Shown here: one piece after another, positions 40,422-49,692 of the stretch | How the letters are laid out: each line of letters starts with the position of its first letter | Numbering within the stretch: the stretch's first letter is position 1 | From: Histomonas meleagridis | Taxonomy: Eukaryota; Parabasalia; Tritrichomonadida; Dientamoebidae | Length of the DNA: 64,000 bases | Direction: 5' to 3' | NCBI GenBank assembly: GCA_020186115.1 | Contig: WSYJ01000157.1 | Location: 434,001 to 498,000 of the forward strand | Made by a program: the position numbers and the translations under genes | The notes under the pieces: model-generated | Told to the model about the DNA's origin: nothing | The model's input: only the letters and a program-made list of their open reading frames with translations | The model's database searches: none

Positions 40422-41351
40422 TTGTGGTTTAACTTTCCAAAATTTCTCTGGGTCTGCAACATTTTGTCGATATCTGCTTGTGAAAGACATCCTTTCTCAC
40501 TCTTCAGGTTACCTGCCGAAACATTCTGTGGTACGCCGCGTGGTGCTGGCGGAATACCTGTTAAAACGAATGCAATTAAATTTCATCGAAAAGATGCAAA
40601 AAGTTTTCAAATGAATTCCACGAAAAATTCATTGGTGCAGTAGGCGCTTGCATATATTATGAAATTCTTTCTTTTTTGGAATCACTTGGATATGGGATGT
40701 ATTCTTACTCATATTTTGAAAATTCAATTGAAAAAAGTAATGTGTTTCTCTTTAAATATTTCCAAAGATTTGGAATACCACCTTCAAAATCATTAATTAT
40801 GGCTGTGCAGCAAAGAAATATGTAAATAACTCGTTACGTTTTCAAGCAACCAGGAGTTAATATAAATGAAGTATATAATATTTTTATAATTGCTTTGCAG
40901 TTTTCATTTTATGTTTATTACAGCACTTCACAAAGCAATTGAATGGAATAACATGGAAGCAGTAAGTTTAAGCATTATATTGTTACCAAGTAAATATCCA
41001 GATGAATTCAATGAGAACGTATTTAACACAACAGCGAAAGATCGCATCAGTATTTGTTTACCAAACAGAGATTCATATGATATTTATGAAAAAGACTGCA
41101 ACAGCGAAAAATATTGGAAAGGAATTAATATCGAAATTGATGATAATTTAGAAGACAAATGTAAAACATACAGTGATTTCACGAAATCTTTAGATATTAA
41201 AACTATCATCATAGTTTCGTGTGTTGCAAGTGTTGTTGTGGCATCAGGGTTTGTTATACTTTTTTGTTTGTATAGAAAGAACAAAAAAGAACGCGAAACA
41301 CTCGAAAATACACCGCACTTAAGTATATCCATAGTCTACTCTGTCATTTAA
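40422..41351 (+). pseudogene. Broken ankyrin gene ending in a membrane anchor
   Basis: From about 40650 a good frame reads YEILSFLESLGYGMYSYSYF and on to SLIMAVQQRNM, then TAA replaces the Glu expected in the ankyrin motif; the same frame continues ITRYVFKQPGVNINEVYN. A 34-37-nt AT-rich spacer follows (about 40877-40913), then TALHKAIEWNNMEAV restarts the next repeat. The last frame (40890-41351) leads into ISICLPNRDSYDIY, a transmembrane helix (IIIVSCVASVVVASGFVILF) and a basic tail, like the anchor of trichomonad BspA-type surface proteins. The nonsense codon and unclear 5' end make it a pseudogene, perhaps an ankyrin/BspA fusion. Confidence 0.6.
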
Positions 41352-41454
41352 AAAAAAAAAAAATTTAATCTAACACATATTTATGCCATCAAATTTAATC
41401 GAAATTTTAATAAAAAATTTTATTACAATTAATTTTATCTCTTTATCGGATAGT

Positions 41455-42129
41455 TTAATATACATTACATGCTTCCTTGTTAGTTTTCTTTTTTGGTTTC
41501 TTATCTTCTGCAACTTGCGCTTGCGCTTCCGCTTCTTCTTTCTTTTCCTTGGCTTCTCTTTCCTTGCGCTCTTTTATAATTTTTCCTGCTTCAAAAAAAG
41601 TTTCATTAACATTGATATTGGACTTTGCTGACATTTCAAATAGAGGAAGGTCGTACTTTGCTTTGAACTTTAAAACTTCATCTTGCGAAACAACTTTTTC
41701 TTGATCACATTTGTTCCCAATAAGAAAAACAGTTATATGACCATCACTATTTTTTATAATTGAATCCATCCAGTCACCTAACATTTCAAAAGAAGATTTA
41801 TTTGTATAGTCAAATATTAAAAAGATTCCATCTGCACCTCTTAAGAAAGCTTTTGTAATGGTGCGATATTGCTCTTGTCCAAGAGTATCCCATACTTGTA
41901 ACTTGATTGGTTTTTCATCGATGACCATTCGTTTTATTTCGAAATATAAACCAGTATTGTGCATTATTTTTTCATAGGAATTTACTCCAAAGTATGCTTT
42001 GAATATGTCATCTTTCCCGACAGAAGAATCTCCAACAAGCAAAATTTTTATTGTAAGTTCTGAAAAAGAGGGATTGTAATAGGTGGAACTTTCGGTGATT
42101 TGGCTGGAAAGATTTTTAGAATCGGACAT
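41455..42129 (-). CDS. Atypical Rab-like small GTPase
   Basis: 224 residues. Rab fold with LTIKILLVGDSSVGKDDIF, WDTLGQEQYRTITKAFLRGA, LIFDYTNKSSFEML, GNKCDQEKV and the SAK motif, closest in style to Rab1/8/10. Two key positions are unusual: the P-loop Ser/Thr after GK is Asp (GKDD instead of GKST or GKSC), and the switch II DTAGQE is DTLGQE. The tail is Lys/Glu/Ala-rich and ends CNVY, a possible single prenylation Cys. The first 27 or so residues (MSDSKNLSSQITESSTYYN and on) are read from the antisense of an aminotransferase relic, so they are not native. A damaged duplicate lies at 44.8-45.4 kb. Confidence 0.8.
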   Translation of the reverse strand: MSDSKNLSSQITESSTYYNPSFSELTIKILLVGDSSVGKDDIFKAYFGVNSYEKIMHNTGLYFEIKRMVIDEKPIKLQVWDTLGQEQYRTITKAFLRGADGIFLIFDYTNKSSFEMLGDWMDSIIKNSDGHITVFLIGNKCDQEKVVSQDEVLKFKAKYDLPLFEMSAKSNINVNETFFEAGKIIKERKEREAKEKKEEAEAQAQVAEDKKPKKKTNKEACNVY

Positions 42130-42204
42130 ATGGGATCCCAAGCTAAGATGGAGTATGCTGAAAAGCTTATCTCTGCACTAAAAGAAGTGATTAGAAAAGA
42201 ATAA
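42064..42204 (+). pseudogene. Alanine-glyoxylate/serine-pyruvate aminotransferase, C-terminal relic
   Basis: KRGIVIGGTFGDLAGKIFRI, then GHMGSQAKMEYAEKLISALK and a TAA stop. This is the C-terminal motif of class V PLP aminotransferases of the AGT type (G-G-x-x-x-x-x-A-G-K-I-F-R-I-G-H-M-G). Only 45 codons remain; a stop precedes them. Comparison with the second Rab copy shows this piece, plus roughly 130 bp of its flank (to about 42335), was inserted at the 5' end of the Rab gene. Confidence 0.8.
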
Positions 42205-42392
42205 ACAAAACTTTCATTGATCGGTTTACACAGAATTGTTATTTGAAAAGTGGTTGCGTGTAAAACATACAAACTTTAACGTGCGTTTAACGTTCATTTG
42301 ACCATAGAATAGCACTTTTTGTAGCGTTTTTTGTGCTGCAAGCCAATTGATTGACCAATTATACACTCGAATTTTGTACTCAAAATTGAACA

Positions 42393-43077
42393 GGGTGGAT
42401 ATCCACAAAAAGGATGTTGGAAAATTAATTTCAAAGTAATCGTCAAAGAATAAACATTAATGCTGTTAATAATGATTTTTTCAAGATAATAAGTCATTTG
42501 TATCCAAAGTTAGGATGAAAAGTTCAAACAATTTTTTCTCAAGGTAAAATTGATTTCATACCAAAAAACTACAATTATGACAACACCTAATGCACCTATA
42601 ACAACGTATTTCATTTAAAAAAAATCACATAAAAATATGAATTTCTTACAAAATTGATTTTGATCATATACGTTAATTCTAATATTAAAATTTGTTAGAG
42701 AACCTCGATCCGGACACGTCCTCATAAAAATACAATTTATTGAAGGTTTATTACATAAAGGTAATAATACCCATCAATATTTCACCAATTTGTGAAGTAT
42801 AGGCTTAAGAATTTGATCAAACTTTTTAAAAAACACCAGAAATTATGCTTCTCAAAATATCACTTCTCCAATGTATTCATTAATTTTCATAAATAAAAAT
42901 GAGGTGACAAAAAAAACTGTTTGGAATATTTTTGGGTAAATCATTCGAAATAAGATTGTCAGTTTATTTTAAATTTTCCGAGAGAAAAAAGTGACAGTGT
43001 CATGAGTTTAGAACCCCATTCAACTTGAAATTTCAATGTAAACAAAATTTGAATCAAATTTGACTAATAAAATCCAA
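42393..43077. other. Intergenic, nothing recognised
   Basis: AT-rich; includes the remnant of sequence shared with the duplicate near 45.43-45.47 kb at its left edge. No gene, RNA or repeat was recognised. Confidence 0.55.
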
Positions 43078-44806
43078 ATGATTTTTCTCTTTGCATGCAT
43101 GTCCTTCTCCTTTCTAGAAGTCCTTGTCAATAAAAAGATTCATGTGACCGGATTTACGGTGTTAGAAATTTTTTTCCAAATAAGTTCGGAGGTAGAGTTT
43201 AAATATGTAGGAGTACTCAGTGGTGAACTTGTTTATGATGAATTAGATACATTTCCACTAATGATGATAGAGTACTTTTCAGTTTCTAAAAATGTTACTG
43301 CAAAGCCAGAAGATTTAGCAAACATTTTTACATATAGCATGTGGAATGTAATCAACATTTCTATAGGAATTTCATTGGAAACCATTCCTAACATGAGGTT
43401 TGAATATTGTACACAATTAAAACATGTTTATTTTTCAAATATTTCTCGATTCGAAGCAAGAATGTTTTATAGATGCCCCAAACTGATTTCAGTGGAAACT
43501 CCTACTTTAAGTTATGTTGGAGAGTATGCATTTCAAATGTCTATGAACCTTGAAACAATAATAATTCCAAATGTTATAATAATATCAGATTATGCTTTTC
43601 ATAGTTGCGCGTTGTTGAAGGATGTTAATTTCCCTCATCTCAAACATTGTGGATATAGCGTCTTTGAGTATTGTCCAATCTCATATGTAAATTTTCCAGA
43701 ACTTGAGGAAGTTTCACCATACATGTTTTCTACATGTGAAAACATGAAAAGTGCTTATTTACCAAATGTTCTTTCGATTGGTGAATATGCTTTTTTGCGT
43801 TGTTTTGCCTTGGAGAATGTAACCGTTCCAAAAGTTGAGACAATTTCAAAGGGCATTCAATTATGATTACAGAATTACGAGTCTTGATTTACCTTCACTT
43901 ACATATTCCGATGGTAATTTTATTGATGGGTGCTTCATATTAAAAATCATGTCGATGCCTAAGTTAAGTCGAATTTCAGATTATATGTTTTCTAATTTAA
44001 CTTTTATGCCTGAACTTTCCATTCCAAATGTAATATCTATTGGAAAATATGCATTTGAAAACGTTCAGTTTTATGATATTTTTGCGAATATTAAAATCAA
44101 AGAAATTGATGACTATGCCTTTGTAGGTACCAAAGTTTTGGGATCTTTTATGTTGTTTGAATATTGTGAATTTGTTGGAAATTATGGATTTTATGGTACA
44201 ACTGCGACTGTAGTATTACCAAATGTTAAATATTGTGGTAACTTTGCATTTAGTTATATTAGTAGTTTAACTCTTTATTTTCCTTTACTTGAAACTTGTG
44301 GCGATTATGCATTCTCATATAATAAAGGGCTAGAAAATATTACACTGCCGAAACTTGCAAAAGCTGGTGATTCACCGTTTGAAGGATGTTTTAATTTGAA
44401 TGTCATTAATTTGCCAAATTTAATTAATGTAAGTAATTATTTCATATTCAATGTGAGGATAAGTAATTTTGAATTTTTGAATTTAAGATACATTGGATCA
44501 AATGCATTCACTAATGCATGCGATAAAGTTGAAACTGTTAATTTTCCAAGTGTTGAAGTTATTGGCGATTATTTCATGAAAAATTGTTATAAAGTTACAA
44601 ATATTTCATTACCAAAACTTGAAGAAATTGGTTCATACGCATTTTATAATTGTGTTAATTTGATTCATATTTCATTACCGAAACTGAATCAAATTGGATC
44701 ATACGCATTTTGTTATTGTAATTTAATTCAAAGTGTTTATTTACCAGAACTCGAAACATTAAATGAAAATTTTTTATGTAATTGTTATAATATTTCAAAT
44801 GTTTAA
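43078..44806 (+). pseudogene. BspA-like leucine-rich-repeat surface protein, frameshifted and truncated
   Basis: A signal peptide (MIFLFACMSFSFLEVLV) is followed by more than twenty LRR_5/BspA repeats of about 23 residues (pattern L-x-x-I-x-L-P-x-L-x-x-I-x-x-Y-A-F-x-x-C). At about 43850 the frame slips: ETISKG continues as AFNYDYRITSLDLPSL in another frame, a one- or two-base indel. The gene ends at TAA 44804-44806, and that stop is supplied by the incoming Rab duplicate (breakpoint 44801), so the usual C-terminal membrane anchor is missing. BspA proteins are abundant trichomonad surface proteins thought to mediate adhesion. TTG 43060 was not taken as the start. Confidence 0.85.
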
Positions 44807-45419
44807 TATACATTACATGCTTCCTTGTTAGTTTTCTTTTTTGGTTTCTTATCTTCCGAAACTTGCGCTTGCGCTTCCGCTTCTTCTTTCTTTTCCTTGG
44901 CTTCTCTTTCCTTGCGCTCTTTTATAACTTTTCCTGCTTCAAAAAAAGTTTCATTAACATTGATATTGGACTTTGCTGACATTTCAAATAGAGGAAGGTC
45001 GTACTTTGTTTGAACTTCAAAACTTCATCTTGCGAAACAACTTTTTCTTGATCACATTTGTTCCCAATAAGAAAAACAGTTATATGACCATCACTATTTT
45101 TTATAATTGAATCCATCCAGTCACCTAACATTTCAAAAGAAGATTTATTTGTATAGTCAAATATTAAAAAGATTCCATCTGCACCTCTTAAGAAAGCTTT
45201 TGTAATGGTGCGATATTGCTCTTGTCCAAGAGTATCCCATACTTGTAACTTGATTGGTTTTTCATCGATGACCATTCGTTTCACTTTGAAATCTAAACCA
45301 GCAGTAGACAAGAATTGTTCACAGGAATTTGCTCCAAAGTATGCTTTGAATATGTCATCTTTCCCTACAGAAGAATCACCAACAAGCAAAATTTTTATTG
45401 TAAGTTCGAAGCTTTGCAT
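44801..45419 (-). pseudogene. Duplicate of the Rab-like GTPase gene, frameshifted
   Basis: Almost identical to 41453-42060 over 607 bp. It starts MQSFELTIKILLVGDSSVGK, the likely original N-terminus. One base is missing near 45009-45018, so after LKFK the frame shifts and ends early; the Lys/Glu tail and CNVY lie out of frame. It keeps the same odd GKDD and DTLGQE residues. Homology resumes beyond the start (45431-45470 against 42341-42392), so the duplicated segment included the upstream region. Confidence 0.9.
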
Positions 45420-45823
45420 CCAAGCAAGTTCAAGCCAACCGATTGACCAATTATATTCAGAATTGAACAGCCATACAATTTATTGAAGGATCTGTATTCC
45501 ACAATGGTATTTTTATATAACTCTAAAATATTAATAAACATAGAGATTAAACCCTATGTCACATGTTTTAAAGTGAATTCATTCTTCTGATTTTTGAATA
45601 TTTTTATTTTTTGATTTCAAATATTTGCTTACAAAAAGTTATTGTACACAAAAAGTCAACTGAATAAAGTACTCAAATCCAGATTTGAGATTGCAAATTT
45701 ATTCATTTTTTCGAAATTATCAAAATATTGAAATATTATTATTATAGTTGAATATTTTTGCTCATTTATTATCAAATAATATCATAGTCAAAATGGAATT
45801 GTTTTTATATATAATTTTAGACC

Positions 45824-46260
45824 ATGTATAATATTTCTCATACAACATTATTTCGATTTGTTACATTAAATTCCACAATTGTCATTTTAAAATTTGAAGT
45901 ATCATATAATTTAATCGAACGCATATTTATACCATCGAATTTAATTATTGTATCTTCTAAAATTCAATTAAAATATTTGATTTATGTAAAAATTACGAAC
46001 ACCTTTGCCAACAACCTCTGAAGATTATCATTTTAATCAATACAACAATCATGGTGTGTCATATATTTTATATGCTCCAACAGGTGATAATATAAAATCA
46101 GAACCACTCAATGGTGTTATAAGTGTGAGACAATTTCATTCAAAACGCTTTCACTTGACGGAGTTAAATCGTTAGAAGGCGATGGGCATTTTTCGGATGC
46201 ACTAATTTGGAGTTATTAAATATTTCAAATTTACTTATTGTTGATGAAAATTCAACGAAT
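45824..46260 (+). pseudogene. BspA-like fragment
   Basis: Broken frames of BspA character: ISHTTLFRFVTLNSTIVILK, IERIFIPSNLIIVSSKIQLK, and around 46140-46240 SFKTLSLDGVKSLEGDGHF, continuing after a one-base slip as CTNLELLNISNLLIVD. It may be the displaced 3' part of the 43.1-44.8 kb gene, separated by the Rab duplicate, or a separate relic. Confidence 0.55.
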
Positions 46261-46695
46261 TTAATTATTGTATATTCTAAAATTCAATTTCTTTTCAGTA
46301 ATATATATTTTGTTATTATGTTTTATATTATATTTTATAAAGCGAATTATTTTTCATATCTTTTTTATTAGATTCTCTCTAATATACCAATTAAAGAAAA
46401 TAATAAATTTAATATAACACAAAAATAACTTTAAAGATGCATAAGATTATTTATTTTTAATGACATCTGCTAAATGATATTTACAGTGATGAAACTATAT
46501 TTAATGTCTCTATATAATATGAATTAAATTTAGAAAGTATTCATCAGTATTTAAGCTACTGTTACCTTAATAATTTTAATTTCAATCACAAATAAACAAA
46601 ATTTATAAGACAAATGCCTTCAAGCACATATGCATATGTAAAACTTCATACATATAAAACAACTTTATATGTCAAAAATTTGAATTGAGTCTAAT
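46261..46695. other. Intergenic, nothing recognised
   Basis: AT-rich; separates the BspA relic from the NSA2 stop codon. No repeat or RNA gene seen. Confidence 0.55.
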
Positions 46696-47478
46696 TTATA
46701 TAAGAAGCACAGAGTTAACGCATCCTTCGTTTTCAGGATTGTTTGTAACCTGTGCATACTTTGCCCATACGATTCTACCGTTCGGTGTGACCAAACCCAT
46801 TTTGGACACATTGACTTCGATGATTGTACCTTTCGTGACAACACCAAGTCCTGTGTATGTAGAACCATTCGGATTCTTCTTAACGGAGATAATTGGACAA
46901 AGGAATGTTTGGCCAAGCTGTGGATGTGTAACATTTGCATTTTTGATACGTAATGCAACTGGTCGAACATATCTTTCAAGTTTGGGTGGCTTTCGAGTGA
47001 AATCTTCACCAACAAATGTGAACTTGTTGACAAGACGCTTCCATTTCTTCCTCTTTGTCTTACCTGTTTTAAGAACTCTAAGCATTTCATCTTCTGCAAT
47101 TGGCCTAACTCGTGGAAGTGGTACATCCCACTTTCCAGCCCTTTGCTTTCTCTTCTGTTTCAATGAGTTTGAAAGAACATCAGCTGTTCTAGTAACTGTT
47201 TGATCCATAAGATAAACTGGAACTGGTTCATCACCAACAGCTGAACGAGTTTGATCTGCAGCTTTGGACTTCTCAAATGTATTGATGGTTTTCTTCATTT
47301 CTGCCTTTTGTTTATATCTATCTTTAGCAAAGATCTTGGCTTTAATACCACGAAGAACTTTGGCTTGTTTAGCTATTCTTCTTCCTTCCTTTGCCTTTTT
47401 CTTTCTTTCTTTTTCTTCATGATCCAAACGCTTTCCAAAGCGCTTACGCCAAAGCTCCATGTACTCGTGTTGAGGCAT
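46696..47478 (-). CDS. NSA2: NSA2, 60S ribosome biogenesis factor
   Basis: Nucleolar factor for 27S pre-rRNA processing. 260 residues, the family's usual length. It begins MPQHEYMELWRKRFGKRLDH (the universal NSA2 start), so the upstream TTG extension was dropped. A basic N-terminal half (KERKKKAKEG and similar), AGKWDVPLPRVRPI, GEDFTRKPPKLERYVRP, then the eS8-like C-terminal domain ending KYAQVTNNPENEGCVNSVLL. Very strongly conserved; codon use less AT-rich than neighbours, fitting high expression. Confidence 0.97.
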   Translation of the reverse strand: MPQHEYMELWRKRFGKRLDHEEKERKKKAKEGRRIAKQAKVLRGIKAKIFAKDRYKQKAEMKKTINTFEKSKAADQTRSAVGDEPVPVYLMDQTVTRTADVLSNSLKQKRKQRAGKWDVPLPRVRPIAEDEMLRVLKTGKTKRKKWKRLVNKFTFVGEDFTRKPPKLERYVRPVALRIKNANVTHPQLGQTFLCPIISVKKNPNGSTYTGLGVVTKGTIIEVNVSKMGLVTPNGRIVWAKYAQVTNNPENEGCVNSVLLI

Positions 47479-47919
47479 TTGAACGACCAAATCTTTAGGG
47501 GTGCCCCATTTGAGCAAGGTTCGGCCAAAAGAAGATGTGCATAAAATATAAAGAAATAATTAAAAAAGAAAATGGATAATATCACTATTCGTAATTTTGA
47601 AATAGAAAGTTAAAGAATTAAAGAGGGGAACAGAAATGAATATATCTGGAATTAACTTAAAAAAATAAACCACCGCTCCTTTTATAAACTCAAAGATAAA
47701 TGAGGTTGATGTATCTTAAAAAAATAGAATTATAATTTAAAATAAAAATATGGATAAATTATTAAAAATAAAGATAAATGAATAACATATTAATTCATTC
47801 TAAAATAAATAAAGAATTTTGGTAATGATGAAAGAATAACTAAATTGATTGTTTTTTTGTTGGAATGCATGATTTATTTTTATTTGTAATTTAACTATCT
47901 CTGTTCGACTTATTAATTG
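47479..47919. other. Divergent intergenic region
   Basis: Between NSA2 (minus) and Rpt3 (plus). AT-rich and featureless; the minus frame at 47800-48108 is antisense low complexity. Confidence 0.55.
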
Positions 47920-49104
47920 ATGACAACAATCGAAAATGTTCCTCATGATGATGAAGCTGACGAAAAAACTCTCAAACAATATGAAAGGATGAAAGAACTT
48001 GAGCGAGAGCTTAAACTTCTTGGCATTAAAGAAGAATACATTAAAGATGAACTTCGATATCTCAGACGAGAACTTGTTCGTGCGCAGGATGAAGTTAAAA
48101 GTATCCAATCTGTTCCTCTCCTTGTAGGCAACTTTACAGAAATGATCGATCCCAATTATGCAGTAATTGATTGTGGAACCCCTTCACTTGTTCGTGTCAT
48201 GCGTACAATTGATCGTCACCTTCTCAAACCAAATACATCTGTGGCTCTTCACAAACACTCACAAGCTTTAGTCGATGTATTACCACCAGAAGGAACAACC
48301 TCAGTTCAAATAGTATCCGACCCTCCTAACATCAGTTATGCCGACATTGGTGGTCTTGATATGCAAAAACAAGAAATACGAGAAGCAGTTGAACTTCCTT
48401 TAACACATCGTGATTTATACCAACAAATTGGAATTGATCCTCCTCGTGGTGTTCTTTTGTATGGTCCACCTGGAACAGGCAAAACCATGTTAGCCAAAGC
48501 TGTCGCTCATCATACATCTGCATCATTTATTGCAGTAGTTGGAAGTGAATTTGTACAAAAATATCTTGGTGAAGGTCCTCGTATGGTACGTGACACATTT
48601 AGGCTTGCACGAGAGCATGCGCCATCCATTCTATTTATTGATGAAGTTGATTCTATCGCAACTAAACGATTTGATGCAGAACATGGAAGTGACAGAGAAG
48701 TGCAACGTATCCTCATGGAGTTGTTGGCTCAAATGGACGGCTTCGACCAAACGACAAACGTCAAAGTCATCATGGCGACTAACCGTGCCGATACGCTCGA
48801 TCCGGCACTTTTGCGCCCTGGAAGACTTGACCGAAAAATCGAATTTCCTCTTCCTGATAGGCGTCAGAAGCGATTAATTTTCCAGGTTATTACTAGCAAA
48901 ATGAATTTAAGCCCTGACGTCGATCTGGAAGATTATGTATCAAGACCAGATAAAATAAGCGGTGCAGATATTTCCTCTATTTGTATGGAGGCAGGAATGA
49001 ACGCCGTAAGAAGAAATAGATACGTCGTTCTACCAAAGGACTTCGAAAAGGCTTACGAAAAGACCGTTAAGAAACCGGATGTTGTAATGTCATGTTACAC
49101 ATGA
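47920..49104 (+). CDS. PSMC4: 26S proteasome regulatory ATPase Rpt3
   Basis: One of six AAA ATPases of the 19S cap. 394 residues from ATG 47920 (the TTG before it dropped). N-terminal coiled coil ([20 protein letters not shown]), OB fold ([18 protein letters not shown], then [13 protein letters not shown]), [20 protein letters not shown], Walker A GPPGTGKT, Walker [39 protein letters not shown] and [20 protein letters not shown]. The linker and ERIFHL-like [14 protein letters not shown] are typical of Rpt3 rather than Rpt6. The C-terminal HbYX-like end is altered (SCYT). Complete. Confidence 0.97.
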   Translation: MTTIENVPHDDEADEKTLKQYERMKELERELKLLGIKEEYIKDELRYLRRELVRAQDEVKSIQSVPLLVGNFTEMIDPNYAVIDCGTPSLVRVMRTIDRHLLKPNTSVALHKHSQALVDVLPPEGTTSVQIVSDPPNISYADIGGLDMQKQEIREAVELPLTHRDLYQQIGIDPPRGVLLYGPPGTGKTMLAKAVAHHTSASFIAVVGSEFVQKYLGEGPRMVRDTFRLAREHAPSILFIDEVDSIATKRFDAEHGSDREVQRILMELLAQMDGFDQTTNVKVIMATNRADTLDPALLRPGRLDRKIEFPLPDRRQKRLIFQVITSKMNLSPDVDLEDYVSRPDKISGADISSICMEAGMNAVRRNRYVVLPKDFEKAYEKTVKKPDVVMSCYT

Positions 49105-49692
49105 GTAAACATTTTATATTATATACATTTGGGATATAAGTGATCAAAATGTTGTTGAATGCTGAATTTAGTTATTACATATGAATAAAATATTAACACA
49201 TTTCAAAGAAGCAATATGAAATATAAAAATAAATATTATTTTATTAGAAAAAGGAGGCAATAACAGAATGTTTTGAATAAGGCTTACAAATGAAATTTCA
49301 AGAATGATTTAATTAAAGAATAAAAATGTCAACTTTTTTAAAAATCAAAGTGTTTAAGGTTTCTTCATATATAATCATTTTTTAATCTGGATTTTTAAAA
49401 TCTCTAATCCTTGATAACATTCATGAGTTTGATGATAAAATATAAATTTAGCTTCTGTTACAAAAAAAAACATAAAATATTTTTGGATGATTTGGAACCT
49501 ATGTAAAGTATTTAATTAAAGACATTTTGAATGTTTTTTGATCGTTGATATTTATCTGTAACCCATTTAAAAGATTAAAACGACAGAAAAATGTTATTGA
49601 AAAAGTGACAAGCCGCGTTAATTGAATGCATAACGTCACTTTTCAGTTCCACGTTATTTAAATGCATTTCGGCGGTTTGAGCTCAAAACAAA
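49105..49692. other. Intergenic, nothing recognised
   Basis: AT-rich spacer. No RNA gene, repeat or clear initiator motif found before the next ATG. Confidence 0.55.

Noticed and set aside
42127-42138. CATATGGGATCC, adjacent NdeI and BamHI sites, suggesting cloning-vector contamination
   Set aside because: The bases code for the conserved His-Met-Gly-Ser part of the aminotransferase motif in the other strand and continue into matching protein sequence on both sides.
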